A DNA stretch of 64,000 bases from Diphasiastrum complanatum (Eukaryota; Streptophyta; Lycopodiopsida; Lycopodiales; Lycopodiaceae): NCBI GenBank assembly GCA_029204225.1, contig CM055092.1:62200054-62264053 (forward strand), given 5' to 3'. The translations under genes and the position numbers were made by a program. Numbering within the stretch: position 1 is the stretch's first letter; each line of letters begins with the position of its first letter. Below, piece by piece: positions 23,266 through 33,875 of the stretch. The notes below the pieces were generated by a model. That model had not been told where the DNA came from. It searched no databases and was given only the letters and a program-made list of their open reading frames with translations.

Positions 23266-25013
23266 CCATTTTGATTGCTTGGGCACCTCCACTGTCATCA
23301 CATTGTACAATACACTAATCCCAACCCAAAGCTATGAGAGTGTCTAGCACCCCCCCGTGTCAACCGCCACACTTTCCACAAACTCGTCATGCCACCGTCG
23401 CACTCACTTTCAATGCATTCCACTATAAAATTTTCATTTTGGAAAGTTTATAGTTGTAAACCATCCTAGATTTGCAGCTCAACCATCTCAAATCCACATG
23501 TCGGCCATCACAGATCTGCAAATTCTTCAACCACAAGCCAACCATCAGAGATCTGCTCACAGACTAACCTTCAGAGATTTGTAGGCCAATTGTGAAGCCA
23601 TCAGCCATCAGTCATCTGCAGGCAGCAACTGGTTACTGGAGCAAGGTTTTTGTTAGCTTTTCCAGGTTGCAAATTTATCATCTTTTTGTCCTTCTAACAA
23701 ATAAGTTGGATTCATGTGAGATGTTTGTGGCTTTAGAACATGACAGAAGTCTTTCTTTTGCAGGTTCTTAAGACATCTTCGTGACCTTTTGTGTATACCA
23801 TAGCCAATGTGTTCTATTCTTACAATGCATTTATGCAGCAGGTACATGAACAGAAACTTGTGAAGGTGAAAGCAACAACGTCAACTAGAATTTGTGCATT
23901 TCTGTAATGCTTTTTGGATGCAGACCAAGAAAGTTTTTGAATAATTTATCTTTAGCATGTCCTTTTTCTTTCTCTATTTGCATCAAAAAAAGAAGTAGAA
24001 TTTGGAGTCAGGGTAATTTACTTCTTTTATGCTATTAAGGTCTATTGATTGCTTACTCTCCTACTATGCTCAGTTTGTTTGGCTTCATTCACAAAGCTTT
24101 ACATGCAGAGAAGAAAGCTTGCAAACAGGGAAAGAAGAAATCTACTAAATCTACTAAAAACAAGAATCTACTAAAAGCTATTTTTATTGGAACGTTTATT
24201 ACTGTTGGAGGTGTCCGCACCCCTGGGGTTTTAAAAATTAGGTTTACAAATTGGTGTGATCAATCGCTCTCTGCTTACTTTTAGTTATCGAAAGCAGGTC
24301 ATAAGGAACATGTCAAAATACAGAAAGATGAAAAGATTTCAGGACAGTTAGGAAATATGCCTACTAATCCAAGCATAGGAGGAGCAAAAGCACGTCGATT
24401 TTTGTCAAACCAAACAGGAACCACACACGTCGATTCTTGTCAAACCGCACATGTATGGTGACCGAATAATCGATGGTAGCCGAATAAGAGAAGATGGCCA
24501 ACAAAGAAGAAGTGGCCGAACTATCGGGTAACATTATCACCGATTCCTTTGTATTTTTGCAAACTGTCAAGAAACAAGTGTATTTTTGCAAAGTATGCGA
24601 TTGTACAAATATTTACAACAACTTAATGAACGGATCTAAATTAGAAGAGAATAGGGATGGAGAGGATAGAAATCCACAATCACCAAATTCGCAGTGGGGG
24701 CATGTTAGAAGATTCTGGTGAAGATTCTTCTAACAGATTCTGAATGCTAAAAGAGTCTAACAGATATGAAATGAAGGAATCGAGCTGCAAAACTACATTA
24801 AGGAGCGTCGACAAATCACCAAGAAGGAGTTCCAGAGTTCATATGTACCGGGAATGCCAATTAAAATTTTTTGACAAGTCGCAGATTGGCCAATGAGCGA
24901 AAATAAAGCCCAGCGCCTCACCACATATCTTACTGTGACGAGAATAAAAACATGGTCAAGTCAGCATAAAGACTGATATCTATTTGTAATATAACGTCAG
25001 AGACCCTTAAAAG
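23266..25013. other. Mostly unique non-coding stretch
   Basis: The first 200 bases are shared with 38520-38720. The phrase ATCAGAGATCTG and variants recur at 23500-23600, and CACGTCGATT-TTGTCAAACC is doubled at 24390-24450. I see no supported gene; the 79-codon open stretch at 24045 matches nothing I know. Confidence 0.5.
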
Positions 25014-25018
25014 GTGCA
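25014..25018. repeat. Target-site duplication of Copia-2, left
   Basis: GTGCA directly before the LTR start TGTTGAAAAG; repeated at 34965-34969 after the other LTR. Confidence 0.88.
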
Positions 25019-25310
25019 TGTTGAAAAGAGGGAGTGAAACGAAGATAACTCAAAAAGAAACGAACACGAAAAGAAATAAACTCGAAACTCGAAGATAAAC
25101 GAACTCGAATGAAAAATGTTCGTGCGTAGCAGAATAAGCTATCTCACTCTTTTCTCAAGCGTGACTATGCCTATCAGACTCAAACAAAATATTAGTGATA
25201 GAAATCACATTTGATCTGATTACATAGCCAAACGTTAAGCATCAAAAACATCAGAAAGATAATTTGTCGTGAACAGCTTGACAAATTATTAGTCGTGAAT
25301 TATTCACGAA
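25019..25310 (-). repeat. Copia-2 3' LTR remnant
   Basis: Matches about the first 310 plus-strand bases of the LTR at 33876, then breaks at GGCTAGACT into RT sequence. The outer LTR part and the polypurine tract are missing. Confidence 0.85.
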
Positions 25311-25924
25311 GGGCTAGACTCCTCGTGCTACCAGTAGGAGCTTCGACTAGTGACCACATCTGGTTCTTGAACAGAGAGAAATACTCTATGTCCATGGCTT
25401 CTCTCTACGGATCAAAGTCTGGTTGGCTAAGTGCCTCTTCGACTTTTGTCGGTTTTTGTATCAACAGACTTACCTTGTGGGCTGTGTGCGCACTCGACTT
25501 GATCTTCTGGGAGGAATCGACTGATGAACCACTCCTGGGACTTGTTGTTGGGTAGCTGCAATGTCTTCGTCTGATTCGGTGTCGAATAGTGGGTCGACAA
25601 TGGACACGCTTGAGTCTGAAGCTCGGATAGTCATGTCAATGGCAGGTGGTGAAGGTTCTCCTGGAACAATATATTTGTCTTTGATGTCGACGAATTGATC
25701 CTTGATAAATACCGTATCCCATTTGTACAAGATTTGTTGGGTATCGGGATCATACAGTTTGTATGTGTTATCAGATGAACTATATCCAATCAAGATGGTC
25801 TTGAGACCTTGGAAGTCGAATTTCTTCCTTGTGTCTTTCGAAATCTGCACATAGGTAACGCATCCGAACACTCTTAGGTCCTTCACAGAAGCCTTAGAGC
25901 CTGTCCACAACTCATGGGATGTTT
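25311..25924 (-). pseudogene. Copia-2 integrase C-terminus and start of RT
   Basis: On the minus strand HELWTGSKASVKDLRVFGCV, GYSSSDNTYKLYDPDTQQ and RRSSRVRTQPTR form the C-terminal integrase region and the linker. After a frame change KPTKVEEALSQPDFDP, a stop where Trp is expected, then REAMDIEYFSLFKNQMWSLV is the usual RT start. RT ends there, at the LTR remnant. The insertion point of Copia-1 is at 25924/25925. Confidence 0.88.
25920..25924. repeat. Target-site duplication of Copia-1, left
   Basis: TGTTT, repeated exactly at 31786-31790. Confidence 0.95.
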
Positions 25925-26577
25925 TGTGAAAAATTGTCAACTAGTAGTATTTTCCTAACTTGAGATTTTGTAGGCCTATGGCCAAATAAAAGTTAGAGAT
26001 AGGTTCATACATGTATGTAGAGGCCCAAAGTATGTGTACACTACTTTTGAGGTCACATTAATTAGAGGAGGTCGAGTGTGGAGCTCTTCTATTGGCTCAT
26101 AATTTGGTGCATTCCTATTTGACCAAATTTCTAGGTAGATGGGTGAATCCTATTGGACCCCAATTTTAGCCTATCATAAGACAAGTGGCCAAGAGGCACT
26201 ATGGCTGCTATAAATAGCCATCTCCACGAGTATGTACATATCTCATTTTCATTCTATTGAATGAATGTTATGCTCTTTGAAGATCCATCTTCTTCTCTCT
26301 CACTTTTTTGTTCATATCTTGCATTCTAGCCACTAGAATTGTGATTTCTTTGTTGCTATGGCTTCACACGTGTGAAATGCAGGTTGTAGGCTCTGAAGTA
26401 CGGACAGGGACAGCAAGTTTCTGTTTGTGGAAGCTTATGATCAGATCTTGATGTTTAGTTGATGTTTAGTATGCTTAACATCACAATTTCTATCATTTTT
26501 TCAATCTAGATGTGCATAACTTCCATGGCCAAGATCTTTATGAAACTTTAGCATCTTTTGGATCTGAGTTTTTCACA
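25925..26577 (+). repeat. Copia-1 5' LTR
   Basis: Starts TGTGAAAAATTG, ends TTTTTCACA. Contains a TATA box TATAAATA at 26209-26216 and a 14-base palindrome TTCACACGTGTGAA at 26363-26376 with a G-box core (CACGTG). Confidence 0.96.
26209..26216 (+). promoter_or_regulatory. Copia-1 LTR TATA box
   Basis: TATAAATA in GC-richer surroundings (GGCTGCTATAAATAGCC); transcription would start about 30 bases downstream. Same in the 3' LTR at 31417-31424. Confidence 0.75.
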
Positions 26578-26589
26578 TGGTATCAGAGC
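26578..26589 (+). promoter_or_regulatory. Copia-1 primer-binding site
   Basis: TGGTATCAGAGC, complementary to the 3' end of initiator-Met tRNA, directly follows the LTR. Confidence 0.95.
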
Positions 26590-27186
26590 ATTAGGCGGCC
26601 AAATGTGCAGGTTTTGCCAGATTTAGAAGAGATTTGTGGGCGAGTTTGCTTTTGTAGCATTCCAATCAAGTTTCTAGCTAAAAATCTTGTTGATTTATGT
26701 GTAGAAATTGGATCTTTGTGATCAAAACATCATTTGTATGCATTTCAATTGAAGTAGGGCGAATTCCCTCTGTACTTATCAGAATAAGGAGACAAAATTT
26801 GTTTTGGAAAGAGGGAGATGCAAGATCCAACAAGATCCTATTAGTTTTCCATTCTAGCATATAGTTTTTTGATTCAATTTCTTGCTTCTTCATGTCAAAA
26901 ACTTCAAAATTGATGTAACCCTCTGATTTTCAGTTTGCTGAATGATTCAAGAGTGTATTTCAATCTTAGGAGTGAGGGAAAAGCAAGTATATTGAGGTTT
27001 GGTCTTGGTTTGATCAAGAAATCATAAAACTAGTGGCTAAAATTGAGGAAAAAGTGAGGAAAAGAGAGAAAAAGTAAGGTTTTAGGTTCCAAATCTTTGT
27101 GATTTCTTCTTGTGTTTCATTTGTTGATTCAAGAGAGTGCTTAGTGCATTGGAACAGGTCAAAGATCAGAGATCAATCATTGCAAC
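26590..27186 (+). other. Copia-1 untranslated leader
   Basis: About 600 bases without a supported gene between PBS and the gag start codon. The end (27080-27186) resembles 48730-48878 in the related copy. Confidence 0.7.
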
Positions 27187-30100
27187 ATGGCTACAAATGG
27201 AGGCTACATGTTGGAAAGCAATGATAGGCTTACCTCCCTCAACTATTCTACTTGGAAAGTAAGGATGGAGTCTTTGCTTGAGATGAATGAGTTGATGGAT
27301 ATTGTTGTAGGTGTGGAGGAGAGACCTTTGGCACCTCAAGAACAATTGAGGTATGACAAGAGGGCAAAGAAAGCCCTTCACATGATCAAGATGAATGTGA
27401 CAAATGAGCTTATCAAAGAGGTTGGTAAGTGCACATCATCTAGTGAAGCTTGGGAAGCCTTGAAGAAGGTTTATGAATCCAAGTCTACTTCTAGAGTGTT
27501 GACTTTAAGAAGGCAAATCTTTTCTTGTATGCAAAAGAAGAGTGAGAGTGGACATGCTTTTGTTTTGAGAGTTAAAGCATTGAATGATGAGTTAGCATGC
27601 ATTAATGATGGCATAAATAATGAGGAGCTTGTTCAAGTGATTCTCAATGGCTTGTTGGATGATCATGCTAATCTTGTTCAAAGTTATGCTATCCAAAAAT
27701 GTTTACCAAGTGTTGGAGACTTGCAAGAGGTCTTGTTGGCTGAAGAATTCAGGTTGCAAGCAAGAGTGGGAGCATCTTCTACATCTCAAGGAGGAGAAGA
27801 GGAGGCAATGTTCTCTAAAGGCAAGTTCAAGGGCAAAGGTAAAAGCAATTGGTCTAAAGGGCAAGACCAAGGTGAGCACTCTACTTTTGGCAAAAAGAAG
27901 GATAGATCTAAGCTAAAATGTTTCTATTGTGGAGTCAAAGGGCATTTTGCTAGTGATTGTTTCAAGAAAAAGAGGGATCAAGGGGAAAAGCAAACCAATC
28001 TAACTATTGATGAGGGTGGGGATGAGCTTCTTTCAAATGATGCTTTTGTTATGTCATCTTGCTTGTTGGCTAATCATGGAGACATTGATCCTTGGTGGAT
28101 TGATAGTGGAGCCACTTCTCATATGACATATCATAAAGAGTATTTTTCATCTTTAATGGCATTTGATGGTGATAGGAAGGTAATCTATACCGCAAATGAT
28201 GGTGAGTGTACAATCAAGGGGATTGGCACAATTCCTATTTCACTTTCTACAAATAGGAATATAGAATTGAAAGATGTTTTGCTCATTCCATCCATTACCA
28301 AGAACTTACTTAGTGTAAGCCAAATGCTTGACAAAGGATTCAAAGTTGAGTTTGATGGTGATGCTTGCTTGATCAAAAAGGGGTGTAGTATCATTGCAAA
28401 AGGGAAAAGGCAAGGGAAATTGTTCAAGCTTGATGCATGTGTTGTTGCTAACCAAGTTGGATGCATGGCAAATGAACAAATGTCAATTCAAGAGGTATGG
28501 CATAAAAGGATGGGACATCTCAACTACAAGGCCTTGGAGGTAATAGCCAAAAAGGAGGTAGTAAGGGGACTTCCCAAGTCTCTTACTTGCTTGAATCATG
28601 TTTGTGAAGAATGTGCTTTGTCTAAATCACATAGATTGCCATATACTAGATCTATATCTAGATCTAAGATGCTTTTTTCTCTCTTGCATTCGGATATTCA
28701 TGGTGTTACTACAATTAGCAATGGAGGTGCTAAGATGTATGTAACTTTCATTGATGATTTTAGTAGATTTTGTTGGGTTTATCTACTAAAGAGCAAGGAT
28801 GAGGTGTTTGATGTGTTTGTCAAGTTCAAAGTTGCTATTGAGACTCAATTTACAACCAAAATCAAATGCTTGAGGAGCGACAATGGTGGTGAATACATTT
28901 CTAACAAATTCAAAGCCTTTTGCGATGAGCATGGGATCAAGAGGGAGTACACATGTCCAAGAACACCACAACAAAATGGAGTGGCCGAGAGGAAGAATAG
29001 AACCTTGTGTGAGAGTGCAAAGGCAATGAGATTGAATGCTAATCTTCCTAAACCTTTTTGGAGTGATGCTTTGTTGTGTGCAAATTTCCTATGCAATAGA
29101 TGGCCAAGTGTTGTATTGGAAGGAAAAACCCCTTTTGAAGCTTTGTTTGGTATGAAGCCTAATGTCAAGTTTCTAAGAACTTTTGGATGCATTTGCTACT
29201 TCAACATTACTCTTGATGATAGAACTAAGGAGGATCCATCTTCAAGAAAGGGCATTTTTGTTGGTTATAGTGAAGTAAGCAAAGCATATAGGATTTATGT
29301 TCCTTCAATCAAGAAAGTGTTCACAAGTAGGGATGTCATTTTTGATGAAAGTAACATTCCAAAAGTTGTTTCAAGTGATGATGGTGTTGTTGCAACTAAT
29401 GTGCTTGATGACAATGGAGTTGATGACACATTGGATGTGGATGTTGAAGAAGCCTCTTCAAGTCAAATTCCAAGGAGAACTCCAAGGCATAAAGTGAAAC
29501 CCTCAAGGCTCACTTATGATGGCAAAGGTAAGCAAGTGGTGGATGGATCCAACTATGCTTTCCTAACTTCTTTTGATGTACCTTCATGTGTAGATGAAGC
29601 AAGGCAAAAAGAGGAATGGATCCAAGCAATGGATCTTGAGTTTGAAGCACTTATGAAGAACAACACATGGAGATTGGTGGAGCTTCCAAAGGGCAAAAGT
29701 GCAATTGGATGCAAATGGATCTTCAAGGTAAAGACAAATCAAGATGGATCTATCAACAAGTTGAAGGCAAGGTTGGTGGCTAAAGGTTATGCTCAAGAGC
29801 ATGGCATTGACTATGAGGAAACCTTTGCACCCGTGGCAAAGATGGTGAGCATAAGAGTAATCATTTCCCTTGCAACTCTTTATGGATGGGATCTTTGGCA
29901 ATTAGACATTTCTAATGCTTTCTTGAATGGTGATCTTGAAGAGGAAGTCTACATGGAGCAACCCGAGAGCTATGTTTCTCATAGCAAGCCTAATCATGTG
30001 TGTTTTCTACAAAAAAGTTTGTATGGTCTTAAGCAAGCACCAAGGAGTTGGTATGCTAGGCTTAACTCTTTTCTACTTTCTCAAAACTTCACTATGAGTG

Positions 30101-31137
30101 AGTATGATCATTCACTTTACTTTAGAATTAGTGCTAATGATGTTACAATCCTTCTAATTTATGTGGATGACATTATTTTAAGTGGAGGGAACAAGGAAGA
30201 TATAGAAGATATCAAGAAAGCACTAAAAAAGGAATTTGAAGTGCATGATCTTGGTCTTTTGAGCTATATCTTAGGAATAGAAGTAATTAGAACTTCTCAA
30301 ATCACTTTTATTTCACAAGAGAAGTATGCTATTTCTATTCTCAATAGATTTCATATGGTAGATGCAAATCCTATTGATACACCTATGGAATCACATGTAA
30401 AGCTAACTATAAGAGGTAATGAAAGATCCTTCGAGGACATTACTCTCTATAGGAAGCTAATAGGTTCTCTTATATATCTAACCATCACAAGACCTGATTT
30501 ATCTTATTGTGTTGGTAGATTAAGCCAATTCATGCAAGATCCTAGCATAGAACATTGGAAACTAGGAAAGAGGATCTTGAGATACATCTCGGGAACAAAA
30601 GATTTTGGCATTGTTTATAGAGGCTCATCACCTAACTTATTTGGTTTTTCAGATTCAGATTTTGCAGGAGACCTTATGGATAGAAAATCCATAAATGCAC
30701 ATGCTATTTTCATAGGTGATGGAGCTATCTCATGGATGTCGAAGAAACAAGCAACTATATCACTTTCTTCTAGTGAGGCCGAGTACAAAGCTTTGACATC
30801 ATGCACAAAGGAGATGGTGTGGATCAAGAGGATGATTATGGAGCTTCATTTGCTGGATTTTTCAGAGAGTCCAATCATCTTTTGTGACAACCTTTCAGCC
30901 CAAAGTCTAGCAAGCAATCCGGTTTTCCATGCAAGGAGCAAACATATCGAGGTGGCTTACCATTTTGTGAGAGAACAAGTGTTGGCAAAAGAGATCAAGC
31001 TTGAACATGTCCCATCAAAGGAATGTGTGGCTGATATCTTTACCAAAGCATTGGGAAAGGACTTATTTTTCAAGCATAGAACAAGTCTTGGTGTACTTTC
31101 TAAATCTATGCTAAAACTAGTTGAAGAGGGAGTGTGA
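27187..31137 (+). CDS. Copia-1 gag-pol polyprotein
   Basis: Single frame of 1316 codons, normal for plant Ty1/copia, in the order gag, protease, integrase, RT, RNase H. Gag (1-240) starts MATNGGYMLESNDRL. The zinc knuckle CFYCGVKGHFASDC is at about 245-258. Protease: WWIDSGATSHMT, catalytic Asp 306. Integrase: zinc region WHKRMGHLNY with CEECALSKSH (about 438-486), and D,D35E core Asp503 (HSDIHG), Asp565 (RSDNGGEY), Glu601 (NGVAERKN). RT: QLDISNAFLNG Asp907 and IYVDDIILS Asp994/Asp995. RNase H: FSDSDFAGD, SSSEAEYKA, FCDNLSAQ, ending DIFTKALGKDLFF. No stop or frameshift. The stop codon lies in the first bases of the 3' LTR. All catalytic residues are present, so it may be active. Products act in virus-like particles and insert new copies. 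Confidence 0.97.
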   Translation: MATNGGYMLESNDRLTSLNYSTWKVRMESLLEMNELMDIVVGVEERPLAPQEQLRYDKRAKKALHMIKMNVTNELIKEVGKCTSSSEAWEALKKVYESKSTSRVLTLRRQIFSCMQKKSESGHAFVLRVKALNDELACINDGINNEELVQVILNGLLDDHANLVQSYAIQKCLPSVGDLQEVLLAEEFRLQARVGASSTSQGGEEEAMFSKGKFKGKGKSNWSKGQDQGEHSTFGKKKDRSKLKCFYCGVKGHFASDCFKKKRDQGEKQTNLTIDEGGDELLSNDAFVMSSCLLANHGDIDPWWIDSGATSHMTYHKEYFSSLMAFDGDRKVIYTANDGECTIKGIGTIPISLSTNRNIELKDVLLIPSITKNLLSVSQMLDKGFKVEFDGDACLIKKGCSIIAKGKRQGKLFKLDACVVANQVGCMANEQMSIQEVWHKRMGHLNYKALEVIAKKEVVRGLPKSLTCLNHVCEECALSKSHRLPYTRSISRSKMLFSLLHSDIHGVTTISNGGAKMYVTFIDDFSRFCWVYLLKSKDEVFDVFVKFKVAIETQFTTKIKCLRSDNGGEYISNKFKAFCDEHGIKREYTCPRTPQQNGVAERKNRTLCESAKAMRLNANLPKPFWSDALLCANFLCNRWPSVVLEGKTPFEALFGMKPNVKFLRTFGCICYFNITLDDRTKEDPSSRKGIFVGYSEVSKAYRIYVPSIKKVFTSRDVIFDESNIPKVVSSDDGVVATNVLDDNGVDDTLDVDVEEASSSQIPRRTPRHKVKPSRLTYDGKGKQVVDGSNYAFLTSFDVPSCVDEARQKEEWIQAMDLEFEALMKNNTWRLVELPKGKSAIGCKWIFKVKTNQDGSINKLKARLVAKGYAQEHGIDYEETFAPVAKMVSIRVIISLATLYGWDLWQLDISNAFLNGDLEEEVYMEQPESYVSHSKPNHVCFLQKSLYGLKQAPRSWYARLNSFLLSQNFTMSEYDHSLYFRISANDVTILLIYVDDIILSGGNKEDIEDIKKALKKEFEVHDLGLLSYILGIEVIRTSQITFISQEKYAISILNRFHMVDANPIDTPMESHVKLTIRGNERSFEDITLYRKLIGSLIYLTITRPDLSYCVGRLSQFMQDPSIEHWKLGKRILRYISGTKDFGIVYRGSSPNLFGFSDSDFAGDLMDRKSINAHAIFIGDGAISWMSKKQATISLSSSEAEYKALTSCTKEMVWIKRMIMELHLLDFSESPIIFCDNLSAQSLASNPVFHARSKHIEVAYHFVREQVLAKEIKLEHVPSKECVADIFTKALGKDLFFKHRTSLGVLSKSMLKLVEEGV
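31121..31132 (+). promoter_or_regulatory. Copia-1 polypurine tract
   Basis: TTGAAGAGGGAG directly before the TG of the 3' LTR. Confidence 0.85.
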
Positions 31138-31785
31138 AAAATTGTCAACTAGTAGTATTTTCCTAACTTGAGATTTTGTAGGCCTATGGCCAAATAAAAG
31201 TTAGAGATAGGTTCATACATGTATGTAGAGGCCCAAAGTATGTGTACACTACTTTTGAGGTCACATTAATTAGAGGAGGTCGAGTGTGGAGCTCTTCTAT
31301 TGGCTCATAATTTGGTGCATTCCTATTTGACCAAATTTCTAGGTAGATGGGTGAATCCTATTGGACCCCAATTTTAGCCTATCATAAGACAAGTGGCCAA
31401 GAGGCACTATGGCTGCTATAAATAGCCATCTCCACGAGTATGTACATATCTCATTTTCATTCTATTGAATGAATGTTATGCTCTTTGAAGATCCATCTTC
31501 TTCTCTCTCACTTTTTTGTTCATATCTTGCATTCTAGCCACTAGAATTGTGATTTCTTTGTTGCTATGGCTTCACACGTGTGAAATGCAGGTTGTAGGCT
31601 CTGAAGTACGGACAGGGACAGCAAGTTTCTGTTTGTGGAAGCTTATGATCAGATCTTGATGTTTAGTTGATGTTTAGTATGCTTAACATCACAATTTCTA
31701 TCATTTTTTCAATCTAGATGTGCATAACTTCCATGGCCAAGATCTTTATGAAACTTTAGCATCTTTTGGATCTGAGTTTTTCACA
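31133..31785 (+). repeat. Copia-1 3' LTR
   Basis: 653 bases; reads the same as 25925-26577 throughout by eye, including the TATA box and the TTCACACGTGTGAA palindrome (31571-31584). Confidence 0.96.
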
Positions 31786-31790
31786 TGTTT
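31786..31790. repeat. Target-site duplication of Copia-1, right
   Basis: TGTTT, matching 25920-25924. Confidence 0.95.
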
Positions 31791-33720
31791 TACCTGAGAC
31801 GGCCTTGGTGAAGATCTGTTCTAGACGTAAGCTGCAGTGGAGACAGCTTCGGCCCATAAGCTCTTGGGCATTGATGCAGGCGGGGACCAGAGTACGGTTC
31901 TTCCTCTCATCTAAGCCATTTGACTGAGGATTGTAAGGAGTGATGAATTGCTGCTCAATGCCTTGGATTTGGCAGTATTCCTTAAATTTAGTACAGATGT
32001 ACTCTCCGCCATTGTCTGACCTTAAGGCCTTGATCGTCCTTCCAGTCTCTTTTTCTGCACGCTCCATGAAGATTATGAAGCAATTGAAATCTTCTAATTT
32101 CTTCTTGATAAAATACACCATAGTCCTTCTGGAGAATTCATCAATAAAAGCTATAAAATACTTTGCATCCTTTAGAGAAGGCTTCTTCATTGGGCCACAA
32201 ATGTCTAAATACACAATGTCTAACAATCCTCTAGCAGTATGTTGATGGCTTGATCGAAATGGTTTTCTAGTCTGTTTACCAACTAGACAGTCTTGACAGA
32301 CAGGTAACTCGACTTTATCACTAGGATAGTCTAGATCAAGAACAATAGAATGTTTAGACATTTGTTATATAGCAACATGATTCAAGTGACCAAGTCTATA
32401 ATGCCAAAGTAAACTTTTATTTGCTTGGATAGAAGTACTGAGTGCCTGACTAGAGGCAGAAAAGCAATAACTTAATCTATACAAGTATCCATGCCTCTTT
32501 TGGAGTGCTAGGATCTTGCCTATCCTATCAACTACCTTGCATTGATCACATTCGAATTCTACTTTATGTCCTAGATCTGTGATTCTGCTTACATAGAGCA
32601 GATTCATAAAAAAGTTGGGTACATGTATTGGACTTTAGAAAGTAGCTTAGATGGATCATTTGCAAAGCTTAATCATAGTACTTTCACCTTTGATAGCTTG
32701 TGTGCTATTATCGCCAAGATGAACGTATTTCTTGGTACTTTAGGGTGTATACAACTCGAAACAACCAATGAGACTGGTCATATGCTGAGTGGCACCAAAA
32801 TTCATGAACCAAGGCTTGTCGTTGGATGCTCCTTGGTGGCTGGTCGTGAAGGCATCATGATCTGCTCTTGAATGGGCTGTGGAGCTCCTGTAGCTGCATT
32901 GGCCACTTGATTCAACTGCCCCTTGTTGTTGTTCTTAGCTTGTAATATCCGGCAGTCTTAAATTTTGTGGTTGTTTTGTTTGTAGTATCTGTATAATAGC
33001 TTCTTCTTTGTTTGTGAATTTGACTGTTCTTTGTGCTGTGCTAGTTTTTGGTCTTGCTTTGATTGCTTCGGGCCTTTCTTCTTCTGCTGCTTAGTCATGC
33101 TCTTGTTGGTGTACAAAGTGTGAGAATCAGCTGAGGAACTAGAGGCTTCGTTCCTCCACATGTCTTCCTACAACAACATTATAATGACTCTCGAAAGAGT
33201 CAGTTCTGGATGTGTCATGATGATCATTACCCAGTGGTTGTATGAGCTTGGTAAGCTTGTAATCAGTGGCATCATTACGTCTTGATCTTCTATGACAAAT
33301 CCAATAGCGGCCATTTGCTTCAGGAGGTTCTTGAATCGGTTGATGTGATTTTACAGGGAATCACGATTTGCCATCTTGAGGGAGTAAAATTTCTTCCTGA
33401 GATGTAGCTTGGATGCTATATCATGCACTTGGTATAATGTGCTCAAGATGTCCCAGACTTTTTTGGATGTCTGGGCTTCGGATACATGGTCGAATTGAGT
33501 ATTTGAAATATTGAGGATAATCACCGCGAATGCCTTTCCATCCTTCAGCTTCCATCTGAAAATTGGTACGTCGTTAGCTTTGGGTTACCCTTCTGCACCT
33601 ATAACAACGTCATACAACTCCTTAACCATTAGCACTATTTTCATCTAAGATTTCCACATATGATAATTGGCTCCATCAAGCTTGTCCATGATAGGACTGG
33701 CTTTCTCTTGGGAATCCATG
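31791..33720 (-). pseudogene. Copia-2 gag, protease and integrase core
   Basis: Minus strand from about 33720 (MDSQEKA-type start) to the Copia-1 insertion. Gag is broken by stops. The zinc knuckle is degenerate, YRYYKQNNHKI, near 32985. The protease reads PWFMNFGATQHMT near 32810: DSGA has become NFGA, so the catalytic Asp is gone. Integrase zinc region: LWHYRLGHLNHVAI then CQDCLVGKQ. Core: YLDICGPMKKPS, RSDNGGEYICTKF, PQSNGLDERKNRTL, the D,D35E triad still readable. The frame then decays (SLRLEQIFTKAVSGKT) up to 31791. Intact relatives of this protease site survive only at 50340 (FLDSGATQHMT). Confidence 0.9.
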
Positions 33721-33863
33721 TGGAAGATTAGTCTAGGTGATAGGAATAATTATCAGTGACTTAAATATGAAAATATGGTGCTAATTTACAACACAGGAAG
33801 ACAATTAATCTATCAACTAGTAGAGTCTTGTTACTGTGGAAGCTTATTTGGCTATAGAAATTA

Positions 33864-33875
33864 GCTCTAATACCA
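33864..33875 (-). promoter_or_regulatory. Copia-2 primer-binding site
   Basis: Minus-strand TGGTATTAGAGC, one change from the canonical initiator-Met site, next to the LTR. Confidence 0.85.

Larger units (their letters stand above)
25925..31785 (+). mobile_element. Copia-1: intact, apparently young LTR retrotransposon
   Basis: 5861 bases, plus strand. Two 653-base LTRs at a constant offset of 5208, with no difference I can find by eye. PBS, polypurine tract, one uninterrupted gag-pol frame and a perfect five-base TSD (TGTTT) are present. All signs of a recent, possibly still mobile element. It landed inside the integrase region of Copia-2. Degenerate relatives of its gag occur at 19783 and 48879. 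Confidence 0.97.

Noticed and set aside
24045-24284. 79-codon open frame MIAYSPTMLSLFGFIHKALH
   Set aside because: No recognisable domain, no splice or copy support. Typical for chance open frames in AT-rich DNA.
28185-29901. Minus-strand open frames within Copia-1
   Set aside because: Shadows of the gag-pol frame.
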